This document shows, in pieces, positions 8,117 through 15,832 of a stretch of 39,108 nucleotides of DNA (positions within the stretch are counted from its first letter, which is position 1; each line of letters starts with the position of its first letter). The position numbers were made by a program, and so were the translations under genes. The notes under the pieces are model-generated. The model saw nothing but the letters and a program-made list of their open reading frames with translations, did not search any database and had not been told where the DNA came from. Source of the stretch: an uncultured Burkholderiales bacterium (lineage in GTDB: Bacteria; Pseudomonadota; Gammaproteobacteria; Burkholderiales; Burkholderiaceae_C); assembly GCA_903844385.1 (NCBI GenBank), contig CAIMTJ010000111.1:1-39108 (forward strand), in the 5' to 3' direction.

Positions 8117-9891
8117 TGTGGTCCCAAAACCTGCGTTGAAACGGGCAAAGTGACGACATCCACGACCGCGCTCTTGCCCGATCTCACCCAGCTCAAGGCT
8201 TCGAGCAAGACACTTTGGAGCTGCGCGATATCGTCGACTCTAAAAGCCCCCGCCCCAGACGCTGCTTGGGCAATGTCGGCAAAACGGGACTGCGCGCCCA
8301 TCGAGATCCAATAATGGTCGGTGTTTTTGGCGACACCCTCCGGATGGACCAATAGCGTGGAGACTTTGGGCGCCCCCCAGCCTCGGTTGTTAATGACGAT
8401 GCACAACTGAGCCGCGCCATAGGTCTGCGCCACCCAAAATGCGCTGCTGGGCACGCCAAAAAGATAGCTGCCGTCGCCCACAACAGCAATCACCTCGGCT
8501 TGCGGTCTGGCCAACTTGATGCCGATGGCGGCGTTGATTCCCCACCCCAGGCCACTGCCCCCGTTGGCATAGTAACTCCCGGGTTGACTCATCTGGAGGG
8601 TGTTGAGCAGTCGTTCGGTGGCCGTGGGTGCTTCAAACACGATCACGGTGTGCTCATTGACCAACGCTTTGATCGCCTCACTCAAGCGCTGGATGTTGAT
8701 GCGCCCACTCTCGGGGGTGGGCATATCGGGCAAAGCTGTGGCGGCTTTGGCCGATTCAATCCAGTGCTTGCGTGCTTGAACAAGTTCGGCATCGAGGCTC
8801 AAACTCAGGGCTTCATGGTGCAGTTGTGCCAAGCACAGGGCACTGTTGGCTCCCCAAGTTTTTTCACTCGGGAAGTGCCAAAAGCCCAAATTCGATTTGA
8901 TCGGGTCAGCGTCGATGAAAAAGAGTCGACAATGGGCCTGAGGGCTCACTCGCGAGACGATCCAGGGCACATCGATGTCGATCATCAGTATCAGGTCCGC
9001 TTGCTCAATGAGGGAGTTTCTGCGATAACCCACATGGTGAGGATGGTTGCCGGGGAAGTTCATGTATTGCGGATTGAGCTCACACACCGCCACGCCCAAG
9101 GTCTCTGAGAGGGCCACCAAGTCCAACACGGCCTGGGTGTTGCGTCCCAAATAACTGGTGAGTACCAAAGGACGCTGGGCTTTGGCGATCAAAGTCACCA
9201 AGGCTCTCGCGTCGTCTGCGCCCATCCCCAGGTCTTGCACGGCGGGCCAATGGTCGCTTTGGCGCCTCAGACCCATGCTGGGCTCTTCCCAAACTTCACG
9301 AGTACCCGTCAAATACACCGGGCCCATTGGAGAGGAATTGGCAATTTGTCGCGCTCTCAAGAACACCTCATCGATCATCTCCCCGGCCCTCACCTCATAG
9401 CACCACTTCATGTACTGGGCTACGATCTCGCTTTGTCGGTGGGCGTCTTGGGTGTAGTGAATGAACTCGCTGCGGGCACCGACTCGAGTGCCATCGGTGG
9501 TGACCGGTGAGAGACCCGCCACGATGATGCAAGGCACTCGTGAGCGCGCTGCGTTGCTCACGCTGCAGCCCAAGTTTTGTGTGCCCACATCCACATGGAC
9601 CAACACCATTTGTGCTTGTTGATGGACCAATGCGTAGCCGTGCGCAGCACTCAAGGCGGTCATCTCATGCGGGCAAATGATGATGTGAGGCATCTCCAAG
9701 CCCTCTTGATGCAGCTGCGCCAAGGCCTCGATAAAGGCGGGGTGATCCGAGCCCAAATTCACAAAAAGGTATTTCACCCCCAAGCGCTTCGCTTCTTGAA
9801 GCAGTCTCTTGGCGGCTGTGTTCGTTGAAGGACTCGCCGGGGGATGAGGGGTCGCCGCGAGCGGGCTCGTTGTGTGTGAAGGATTGTTCAT
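8113..9891 (-). CDS. Thiamine diphosphate-dependent enzyme, acetolactate synthase/benzoylformate decarboxylase type
   Basis: This 592-aa cytoplasmic enzyme has the three-domain ThDP layout. The N-terminal Pyr domain carries the activating glutamate at E76 in the PHEMTA motif. A central Rossmann-like domain follows. The C-terminal PP domain carries the Mg/ThDP motif GDG (472-474) followed 26 residues later by NN (501-502). Members decarboxylate 2-keto acids or join two of them. This divergent branch, often annotated 'thiamine pyrophosphate-requiring protein', has no assigned substrate. The first 25 residues are Pro/Ser/Thr-rich and look disordered. No FAD-binding signature is evident, arguing against a classical IlvB. 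An amidohydrolase gene lies 157 bp upstream on the same strand, suggesting a shared catabolic pathway. Confidence 0.82.
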   Translation of the reverse strand: MNNPSHTTSPLAATPHPPASPSTNTAAKRLLQEAKRLGVKYLFVNLGSDHPAFIEALAQLHQEGLEMPHIIICPHEMTALSAAHGYALVHQQAQMVLVHVDVGTQNLGCSVSNAARSRVPCIIVAGLSPVTTDGTRVGARSEFIHYTQDAHRQSEIVAQYMKWCYEVRAGEMIDEVFLRARQIANSSPMGPVYLTGTREVWEEPSMGLRRQSDHWPAVQDLGMGADDARALVTLIAKAQRPLVLTSYLGRNTQAVLDLVALSETLGVAVCELNPQYMNFPGNHPHHVGYRRNSLIEQADLILMIDIDVPWIVSRVSPQAHCRLFFIDADPIKSNLGFWHFPSEKTWGANSALCLAQLHHEALSLSLDAELVQARKHWIESAKAATALPDMPTPESGRINIQRLSEAIKALVNEHTVIVFEAPTATERLLNTLQMSQPGSYYANGGSGLGWGINAAIGIKLARPQAEVIAVVGDGSYLFGVPSSAFWVAQTYGAAQLCIVINNRGWGAPKVSTLLVHPEGVAKNTDHYWISMGAQSRFADIAQAASGAGAFRVDDIAQLQSVLLEALSWVRSGKSAVVDVVTLPVSTQVLGPQ

Positions 9892-10048
9892 GAAACTCCA
9901 ATGAGAAAGCTATACAAAGGGTCTTGGGCAAGATGGCCTGGACCTGGGCTTGGGCCTAGTCCTATCCAACGCCACACGCTCAGTCTCATCAAGGGCTCCA
10001 ATCTGGCTCGCCCAAGCGAGCTCACACACACCGATCGTGGTGAGCGCA

Positions 10049-10906
10049 TCACCTAAGCCGTGGTTCAAAACCAAACAATTGTTTCGGACTGTGCCAAAAC
10101 AGTTGAGCGCGCTCACTGACACTCAGGTGCCCTTCGAGCAATTTGATCATGGGCCCATAGTCAAGGCGCGAGGTGGCTTTCAAATAGGGCCAGTCAGACG
10201 CCCAAACACATCGCTCTAATCCAAAAGCCTGGAGCAAGGCATCCATGTAGGGCCGTGTGTCGGCAAAGGGGTAAGCTTCTTGGCTGAACTTGGCCAAGCC
10301 TGACAATTTAATCACCGCGTCATGGCTGCGCCCCAAGTGCAGCAGGGCTTGAAACCCCGTTTGCGCCAATCCATCGGCATGGGGTGATAAATTGGGCCGG
10401 CCACAATGGTCCACCATGACCCGAACCCCGGTGCGCTCAATCCAAGGCAAGACCTCTGTGAGTTGATCATCTTGGACTTGAAACTGCGCCCAAAGTCCGA
10501 GTTTTTTCAATCGATGAAGCAGCGGCTCGACATTGCTGTAAAACGCGACACCCTTGAGCGAGATGTTCAAAGCAATGCCGATCACGCCCTTGGCCTTCAA
10601 ATCCTTCAATTCGTCTTCAGAGCAGTCATGGGCCACCACGGCGATGCCCTTGAACACCCCGGGGTGCTGGGCAATGGCCGCGAGCATGGCGCGGTTGTCA
10701 AGGTTGTAGCCAGAATTGGGGCCCACCAAAAGGGCATGGCGCACACCGTAACAGGCCATGACCTGGGTGAAATAGTCGGCACTCCCGACCTCTTGGCCCT
10801 TGGGGTGATAGGGGTTGTCTAGGGGATAGGGGTATGCCAAAGGGTCGAGGATGTGGCAATGGGAATCAATTTTGGGTTCTTCCAAAATCGAGTGAACTGG
10901 GGTCAT
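10049..10906 (-). CDS. Amidohydrolase_2 family metal-dependent hydrolase (PDC-hydrolase-like)
   Basis: This 285-aa TIM-barrel hydrolase belongs to the amidohydrolase_2 group that includes 2-pyrone-4,6-dicarboxylate lactonase (LigI) and related decarboxylases. The first metal motif DSHCH is at residues 14-18 and DHCGRPN lies mid-protein. Late in the barrel, WASDWPY supplies the conserved Asp. The ATG at 10906 has GGAG about 10 nt upstream. It precedes the ThDP enzyme by 157 bp on the same strand. The pair may act on one aromatic or keto-acid degradation route, but neither substrate can be read from sequence. Confidence 0.85.
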   Translation of the reverse strand: MTPVHSILEEPKIDSHCHILDPLAYPYPLDNPYHPKGQEVGSADYFTQVMACYGVRHALLVGPNSGYNLDNRAMLAAIAQHPGVFKGIAVVAHDCSEDELKDLKAKGVIGIALNISLKGVAFYSNVEPLLHRLKKLGLWAQFQVQDDQLTEVLPWIERTGVRVMVDHCGRPNLSPHADGLAQTGFQALLHLGRSHDAVIKLSGLAKFSQEAYPFADTRPYMDALLQAFGLERCVWASDWPYLKATSRLDYGPMIKLLEGHLSVSERAQLFWHSPKQLFGFEPRLR

Positions 10907-11074
10907 CTTGAAGTTACTCCGATGTCGGCCGTCAAACCAAGCTCAGCGCTCAGTGGGCCTGCCCAGCATTTTGGCATAGCCAAGGACCCAGAAGTCTGGG
11001 TCTTCATCAGGCAACTGACCCGGCGACAGAACTGGGCGTTACCCAAAAAACTTGCGCTGAAGGTGAGCAGCCAT

Positions 11075-11100
11075 AAAAAAAACGATCCGAAGATCGTTTT
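11075..11100 (-). terminator. Rho-independent terminator with UUCG loop
   Basis: Read leftward, AAAACGATC is followed by TTCG, then GATCGTT and a run of eight T (A at 11075-11082 on the + strand). A 7-9 bp stem, a stable UUCG tetraloop and a long U-tract make a textbook intrinsic terminator, 50 bp after the stop of the DUF6447 gene that it should end. Confidence 0.88.
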
Positions 11101-11149
11101 GGGGTGTCCTCGGTCCATTGAGCCGGTGAGAGCTCAACAAAGAGGTGTC

Positions 11150-11350
11150 TCAATGGCTGGTGGCTGCGACGGGAAGCAACTCATTCAAAGCCCGTGCATA
11201 GGCCATTCGCGCTGTTTGAGCAATCGCCATGTCACGTTGGAGTTCAGCAATTTTGGCGTCGGTGGCTTGCAAAGAGAGCAATTGAGCCCGTGCATCCTCG
11301 CTCAACTCAGAAAACTTGTACTCTTTGTCGTCAATCTTAATGGTGTCCAT
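11150..11350 (-). CDS. DUF6447 family small protein
   Basis: This is a small cytoplasmic protein, 66 aa from the ATG at 11350. It has the pattern I associate with DUF6447: IKIDDKEYKFSELS, then a helical coil ending QTARMAYARALNELLP. No catalytic motifs. In-frame starts also exist at 11383 (TTG), 11377 and 11356. A TATAAT lies only 5 nt before the ATG at 11377, so that longer form would be nearly leaderless; the family's conserved region starts right at 11350, preceded by a weak GAAAG. Function unknown. A strong terminator follows, so it is probably a single-gene transcript. Confidence 0.75.
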   Translation of the reverse strand: MDTIKIDDKEYKFSELSEDARAQLLSLQATDAKIAELQRDMAIAQTARMAYARALNELLPVAATSH

Positions 11351-11382
11351 CGTCATACTTTCATAAAAAGAATTCATCTTCA

Positions 11383-11388
11383 ATTATA
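11383..11388 (-). promoter_or_regulatory. Consensus -10 element before the DUF6447 gene
   Basis: A perfect TATAAT reads leftward at 11388-11383, so transcription would begin near 11377-11376. No good -35 hexamer is present 16-18 nt upstream. The same GCTATAATTGA string occurs at the cruR start (29911-29925). Confidence 0.5.
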
Positions 11389-11732
11389 GCGGACAAGCTG
11401 CGTTTTGAATAGACGACCTGGGTTTTCTTCGACGTGGCGGTATGGCCTAGACACCCCTGCCACTGGGGCACCATGGCGAACTCTGCTCTTCAAAGCGGCC
11501 GCCAACCAGTTGCCAGGCCTGTGACCATCAAGCCGCCCATCCCTGCAGGACCCCTTTGACGCTCCCGTCATCGTTGGACTCGCTTCAAGACCACCCAAAA
11601 CTCTAGACATAGGCTGGCCAAAGTTGGCCACTGTGCTTGACCGTCTCCTCATACGCCTCAGGGCCAAGCGCCTTTATCTCCAAAATCGTTGGCTGGCTGA
11701 GAAACATTCTCAGTGCATATTTCACTTTAGAA

Positions 11733-11746
11733 AACTTATATAAGTT
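11733..11746. repeat. 14-bp perfect palindrome in AT-rich DNA
   Basis: AACTTATATAAGTT is its own reverse complement. It is followed at once by TATTG and a TTTTATATATATAAA tract. It could be an operator half-site pair or an easily melted segment. Confidence 0.8.
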
Positions 11747-11773
11747 ATTGTTTTATATATATAAATATTGATT

Positions 11774-11797
11774 AATTGAGCATTCAATTGAGCATTC
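11774..11797. repeat. 12-bp tandem direct repeat
   Basis: AATTGAGCATTC occurs at 11774-11785 and again, exactly, at 11786-11797, followed by AAT. It lies at the right edge of the AT-rich segment, 232 bp before the start of the unknown gene. Confidence 0.9.
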
Positions 11798-11846
11798 AAT
11801 GGAGCTCCCCTTCGTGCACACCACCAAGCCAAGGGGCGGACAAGAA

Positions 11847-11875
11847 TTGCCGTAACAAGCGTAATCGGCCATAAT
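11847..11875 (+). promoter_or_regulatory. Sigma70-like promoter for the unknown gene at 12029
   Basis: TTGCCG (11847-11852) and CATAAT (11870-11875) are spaced by exactly 17 bp, matching the -35 and -10 consensus at four and five positions. The start point would fall near 11882, placing most of the GTAAY array in the transcribed leader. Confidence 0.45.
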
Positions 11876-11935
11876 TTGCCGTAACACGGCGTAATCATCG
11901 GTAACCCGCCGTAATCAATCGTTACCGAAGTAACG
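11852..11935. repeat. Helically phased GTAAY repeat array
   Basis: GTAAC/GTAAT words start at 11852, 11861, 11881, 11891, 11901, 11911 and 11930. ATAAT at 11871 and GTTAC at 11921 fill the two gaps, giving nine positions at 9-10 bp steps over 84 bp. TCGGTAAC (11898-11905) and GTTACCGA (11921-11928) also form an 8-bp inverted repeat. The phasing of about one helical turn suggests a protein lining one face of the DNA. No binding protein is known. Confidence 0.85.
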
Positions 11936-12028
11936 CGTCACATTGTCCGCTCCTTTTGAACGCTTGCCCCGCAAGCACCGGATTTTTGAAGCGACAGCAC
12001 GGCCTCTGGCCACCACGAAGGAATCAAC

Positions 12029-13102
12029 ATGATCAATAGCGCCACGCACAGTCCGAGGCTCATGGGCAGCAGTTATACCCCCCCGGTGGGGCAGCAACAG
12101 GTGGAATTCAAAATGGCCGGTGGTTTTAAACCCCCCGCCATGGCACCCGATGTGCAAAGCAAGTTCCCGCCAAAGCCCGCCTTGGCACCGCCCCCAGACA
12201 TGGCCAAAGGTCTTGACGCGCTCAATTTAACACCGCCAACAGGCATCCCCCAACCCCCGCCTGCTCCTGCCCAAAGCCACCTCAATCCTCTGTCCCACGA
12301 AACGGTCAATGGGGCCTATGTCAAATTGGGATTTGAGAAGCTGCACGCCCACATCAATGACACGGTTGCGCAGCAAAGAAAAATGGCTCAAATCGCTTTC
12401 GAGCGCAAAGTGGTGGTCAAAAAAAGCAGTCACCACAAGGTTCAAATCTTCAACTCCAGTTTGAGCATGGTTGAGCAAATGAATCAAAAAGCCTTTGACG
12501 CTCAACAAGTCACCTCCAGCGCGCAAGCCTTGAAGGCCTACGTCAACACCATCAGTGATCACAAAAACGCTCGACAATTGGAAGCCAAGAGCCAAGTGAG
12601 TCTTCAAATAGGTCAAGCCACGCTCGACAACAACCTCGCATCAGAAAAAGTCGCGCACTATAGCCGCACCATTGAGGCGCAAAACTCCAAGGACAACGTC
12701 AAAGACAATCAACGGGTGAGCAAGGATCAAAACCGCGAAAGAATCCTCGCTGGCAATCAGCACTACAAAGCACAAATCAACGACAAAGCGCTTGTGCATC
12801 ACCAAAGCTTGGACTCCACCAACCAAACGCTCAGGCGCACCACACTGGCTCACCGTGCCTATTCACAGCATGTCAGTGATGCTCATGTTGTTTCAAAAGC
12901 CAAGAACATTTACCATTCGCAAGGCGAGCAAATCAAGGTTGAAAAGCAAAAAACAACCCACAACCGCGAAACCGCCATCCACGACCATTACCAAGCGTCT
13001 GACTTCAAGCGAGCTGCTGCGGCTCAACTCTACAGCGCCAACGATCGCGCAGGCAGCAAAGCCTTGACCATCAAGGACCGCTCGGGGGCGATGGCTTACT
13101 GA
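12029..13102 (+). CDS. Unrecognised 357-aa helical protein with proline-rich N-terminus
   Basis: I do not recognise this protein. Residues 1-95 are rich in Pro, Gly and Ala, with PPP and PPAPAQ tracts, and look disordered. Residues 96-357 are strongly hydrophilic, Gln/Asn/His/Lys-rich and mostly helical in pattern, with probable coiled coil. No Cys or Trp is present, and there is no signal peptide or membrane segment. The ATG at 12029 has AAGGA 6-7 nt upstream. It stands alone behind the phased-repeat leader and before a CCTCAACA repeat. The composition could fit a secreted effector, a structural filament protein or a nucleoid/DNA-binding protein; nothing visible decides between these. Confidence 0.75.
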   Translation: MINSATHSPRLMGSSYTPPVGQQQVEFKMAGGFKPPAMAPDVQSKFPPKPALAPPPDMAKGLDALNLTPPTGIPQPPPAPAQSHLNPLSHETVNGAYVKLGFEKLHAHINDTVAQQRKMAQIAFERKVVVKKSSHHKVQIFNSSLSMVEQMNQKAFDAQQVTSSAQALKAYVNTISDHKNARQLEAKSQVSLQIGQATLDNNLASEKVAHYSRTIEAQNSKDNVKDNQRVSKDQNRERILAGNQHYKAQINDKALVHHQSLDSTNQTLRRTTLAHRAYSQHVSDAHVVSKAKNIYHSQGEQIKVEKQKTTHNRETAIHDHYQASDFKRAAAAQLYSANDRAGSKALTIKDRSGAMAY

Positions 13103-13103
13103 G

Positions 13104-13127
13104 CCTCAACACCTCAACACCTCAACA
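13104..13127. repeat. 8-bp tandem repeat, three copies
   Basis: CCTCAACA occurs three times in a row at 13104, 13112 and 13120, followed by CCTTAG. A partly complementary AAGGGTGTTGAAGG follows near 13146, so the transcript could form an imperfect hairpin just after the unknown gene. No U-run is present. Confidence 0.85.
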
Positions 13128-13258
13128 CCTTAGTAGTGAGCTGGAAGGGTGTTGAAGGATAGGTTAAGAAGGATGGGCGCGAGAGCCTTGAATCGGGACT
13201 GAGCACTCGAGCCTATCCATCTTGAGGGGTCAGCGGGCAAGGCGAGTGCCCTTGGGTC

Positions 13259-14455
13259 TCAATGCACCACGTCGATCACGTCACGCTTGCCGCCCTTATA
13301 GGTGTAGAGCGTCAAGGCGCCGTTTTTAATGTCCCCCTTGGCATCAAAGCTGATCGTACCCGTCACCCCTTTGAAGCCTGAGGTTTGAGCCATGAGTGGC
13401 AAATACTTCGCGGGTTCAGACGAGCCAGCCTTGACCATTGCCGCCACCATCACTTGTATGGCGTCAAACACATAAGGGGCATACAGTTTCACATCGGTGC
13501 CAAAACGCTTTTGATAGCGTGCGGCAAAATCGTCGAGCTCTTTCCTTTGGTCCTTGCCCACACCACCGGCCTCAGCACAGACGACCTGACCATCGAGCAT
13601 GGCTTCACCAGAGAGTTTGGACAACTCGCTCGTGCAGATACCGTCTCCGCCCATGAACTTGGAACTCAGGCCCAATGATTTCATTTGTTTGAGCATGGGC
13701 CCACCCACCGCATCCATCCCCCCAAAGAAGACAATGTCGGGCTTTTTGGCTTTGATACTGGTCAAGATGGGACTGAAATCGGTGGACTTGTCGGTGGTGA
13801 ACTCTCGCGCCACCACCGTCCCACCAGCCGCGACCACGGCTTTGGCGAACTCATCGGCCACCCCTTGGCCATAGGCCGTGCGGTCATCAATGACTGCAAT
13901 CACACGGCCCTTGAGTTGTTTCACCGCGTATTGCCCCAGCACGCCCCCCAGTTGAACATCATCGGCCACCATTCGAAACGCTGTGTTGAAACCTTGACGG
14001 GTGTACTTGGGGTTGGTGGCGGAAGGCGATATTTGCGGCACCCCCTCGTCGTTGTAAATTTTAGAAGCTGGTATGGTGGTGCCGGAGTTCAAATGGCCAA
14101 TCACCCCTTTGACATGGGCGTCCATCAGCTTTTGCGCCACCGCGGTGGCTTGTTTGGGCTCAGAGGCATCGTCCTCACTCAAGAGTTCAAGCTTCACCTT
14201 CTTGCCACCAATGACCACCCCCTTGGCGTTGAGTTCTTCAACAGCCAAGCGCGCCCCGTTTTCATTGTCCTTGCCCAAATGCGCAATGGGCCCACTCAAG
14301 GGTCCCACATGGCCAATCTTGACCACCTCTTGCCCTTGCGCGCAGACGCCAAAACCAGCACCCACTGACAAAGCCAACCAGGTCAAAGAGGCCAAGGCCA
14401 GCTTGGAGCGCACTGGGCGGGGGGTGAACAAACCGGTGCCAAAAGGTGTCGTCAT
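13259..14455 (-). CDS. Branched-chain amino acid-type ABC transporter substrate-binding protein (LivK-like)
   Basis: This 398-aa periplasmic binding protein is of the type I fold (Peripla_BP_6). A signal peptide covers about the first 42 residues, with cleavage near CAQGQE. The mature start VVKIGHVGPLSGPIAHLG is typical of LivJ/LivK, and SGTTIPASKIY and SATNPKYTRQG are ligand-domain hallmarks. The ligand could be a branched-chain or other amino acid, or an amide or aromatic acid. The ATG has GGAG 7 nt upstream. No LivHMGF permease or ATPase genes are adjacent, so it is an orphan that would have to share a transporter encoded elsewhere. Confidence 0.92.
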   Translation of the reverse strand: MTTPFGTGLFTPRPVRSKLALASLTWLALSVGAGFGVCAQGQEVVKIGHVGPLSGPIAHLGKDNENGARLAVEELNAKGVVIGGKKVKLELLSEDDASEPKQATAVAQKLMDAHVKGVIGHLNSGTTIPASKIYNDEGVPQISPSATNPKYTRQGFNTAFRMVADDVQLGGVLGQYAVKQLKGRVIAVIDDRTAYGQGVADEFAKAVVAAGGTVVAREFTTDKSTDFSPILTSIKAKKPDIVFFGGMDAVGGPMLKQMKSLGLSSKFMGGDGICTSELSKLSGEAMLDGQVVCAEAGGVGKDQRKELDDFAARYQKRFGTDVKLYAPYVFDAIQVMVAAMVKAGSSEPAKYLPLMAQTSGFKGVTGTISFDAKGDIKNGALTLYTYKGGKRDVIDVVH

Positions 14456-14620
14456 AAAAAAACTCCAAAGTCTGAAAGGATCAACTGAACAGGATACTCA
14501 ACCCACAGGGATGGCGAGGACCTCTCGCTCGCTTCTGGGGCAAAGGAGCCTCCAATATAAACCAAGATGGCCCGCCTGCTGAAAAAGAGTGCCCGCTTGA
14601 ACGCTCACGCTTAGTCTTTC

Positions 14621-15463
14621 TCACTTCAACTCAAAACCCAGATGGTGGAGGTGGGTTTTGAGATTTTCACGCCCCCTCAACGCCTTCTCGCCTGACAAGC
14701 GACTCAAGGTGTGGAGATCCCACTCGCCTGGGGTGTTCATCTTTTGTTCGGTGTAAAAACGGTTCATGATGGTGTTGTACTCTCGAGTGGCTGAGTCAAA
14801 CGCCAAGGGGTTGTACTGTTCGTGGTGAAGCACGGCGGACATGGGGAGCCTGGGCTTGACACTGGCAGGGCGCTTGGGGTCGGGATAGCCCACGCACATG
14901 CCAAATGCGGCAAAACTCGAAGGCGGCAGTCCCAGCTCCTTGGCCACCACCTCGGGCGAGTTTCGAATCCCGCCAATGTAGACCACTCCCAGGCCCGCCG
15001 CTTCGGCGGCGACTGCGGCGTTTTGTGCAGCCAAGGACGCATCGATGTTGGCCACTAAAAAAGCCTCCAAATAGTCCAAACTGCCATGTGGGACTTGGCG
15101 TTGTTCACCCAGCATTCTGAGCCGCGCCATGTCAGCGATCCAAACCAAAAAAAGAGGGCACGCGTCAATTTGTTTTTGTTGGCCTGAGACCGCATTCAAC
15201 CGCGCTTTGCGCTCAGGATCGGTCACACTCACCACACTCCAGGTCTGAAAATTCGATGAGGTTGAGGCCGATTGAGCCGCCGCCACCATCATCTCCACCG
15301 TGTGCTCAGGCACGGCGCGTGTGTCAAACGCACGCACAGAGCGGTGCTGAAGTAAGCCGTCAAAGGTGTGATTATGGAAGTCACTGAGCTCAGTCTCACT
15401 CAAGTGCGCCAAAGGATGATCGTGAGAGCCGTAGCGGGCGTTCAAGCGTGCGGATAGGGTCAT
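14621..15463 (-). CDS. Nitroreductase family FMN oxidoreductase (NfsA-like)
   Basis: This 280-aa cytoplasmic flavoprotein should reduce nitroaromatics, quinones or similar acceptors with NAD(P)H. The FMN-binding HRSVRAF block sits at about residues 39-45, AAAQSASTSSNFQTWSVV follows, and a GLGVVYIGGIRN segment lies mid-protein. The C-terminal part (YNPLAF, EYNTIMNRFY) resembles the NfsA-type subgroup. The ATG at 15463 is used; the open frame also starts at TTG 15517, which would add 18 hydrophobic residues not expected in this family. No clear Shine-Dalgarno. It is separated from its neighbours by more than 150 bp on both sides. Confidence 0.87.
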   Translation of the reverse strand: MTLSARLNARYGSHDHPLAHLSETELSDFHNHTFDGLLQHRSVRAFDTRAVPEHTVEMMVAAAQSASTSSNFQTWSVVSVTDPERKARLNAVSGQQKQIDACPLFLVWIADMARLRMLGEQRQVPHGSLDYLEAFLVANIDASLAAQNAAVAAEAAGLGVVYIGGIRNSPEVVAKELGLPPSSFAAFGMCVGYPDPKRPASVKPRLPMSAVLHHEQYNPLAFDSATREYNTIMNRFYTEQKMNTPGEWDLHTLSRLSGEKALRGRENLKTHLHHLGFELK

Positions 15464-15832
15464 GAAGGGTGGGGTCAATGTTAAAAGGAATAAAACCAAG
15501 ACGGCCTCAAAACTCAATGGGGTCTTGGAACTCCCCTGTGCTTGAGACGGGGTTTATTTTAGTCAAGTGCGGGGCTCGTGCACTCAGGGATTGTGCTCAC
15601 CATCTTGGCGATCGTTGGGATGCGCTCAAGGGGGATTGGAATGCAGCGCTTGAGACGGCCAGGCTCGGGTTCAGTGCTTTGAAGTGGGCTCATAAAAAGC
15701 GCAGATCACGGCGCGGTGATGCAGACTGTAGGCTCGAGGCCTCAAGGCCGCAAGGCCTCAAGGGCATCAAGGGCCTCAAGCCCTCAAACTCTCAAGCCCT
15801 GCCTGGGGTGTCAAACGCACCACGCCAGCGTC
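15464..15832. other. 369-bp gene-free stretch with CTCAAG-rich repeat
   Basis: No ORF with coding character was seen. It must contain the promoter of the nitroreductase gene. From 15731 to 15800 it is low-complexity DNA built from GGCCTCAAG-like units. The rest shows nothing recognisable. Confidence 0.55.
15731..15800. repeat. Degenerate CTCAAGGCC-type tandem repeat
   Basis: Units of about 9 bp related to GCCTCAAGG recur seven to eight times with substitutions (CTCGAGGC, CTCAAGGC, CGCAAGGC, CTCAAGGG, ATCAAGGG, CTCAAGCC, CTCAAACT, CTCAAGCC). It lies just after the stop of the gene at 15833. It may be a slippage product or an extended stem former. Confidence 0.7.

Larger units (their letters stand above)
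11384..12028. other. 645-bp gene-free stretch with phased repeats
   Basis: The left half (about 11400-11700) has no convincing gene. One + frame from TTG at 11405 to TAA at 11743 is broken by a single TGA at 11522 and matches nothing I recognise. From about 11715 to 11800 the DNA turns strongly AT-rich and holds a palindrome and a direct repeat. From 11847 to 11937 it holds a promoter-like pair and an array of GTAAY words. It ends at the Shine-Dalgarno of the unknown gene at 12029. Confidence 0.7.

Noticed and set aside
11380-11667. 95-codon - strand ORF before the DUF6447 gene
   Set aside because: Arg/Gly-rich translation without domain or start signal, running over the DUF6447 promoter region.
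11405-11743. Possible broken gene on the + strand with one TGA at 11522
   Set aside because: Apart from that stop the frame is open for 112 codons, but the translation matches nothing I know and has no start signal; chance cannot be excluded.
11852-11935. CRISPR array
   Set aside because: Period is about 10 bp with 5-bp words, far from CRISPR repeat and spacer lengths; no cas genes.
11700-11937. Plasmid-type replication origin with iterons
   Set aside because: AT-rich DNA plus repeats is suggestive, but no Rep or partition gene is present and the flanks are ordinary chromosomal genes; the words are only about 5 bp long.
13685-14368. 227-codon + strand ORF opposite the LivK-like gene
   Set aside because: The opposite strand encodes a complete binding protein with signal peptide; this frame shows no domain or Shine-Dalgarno.
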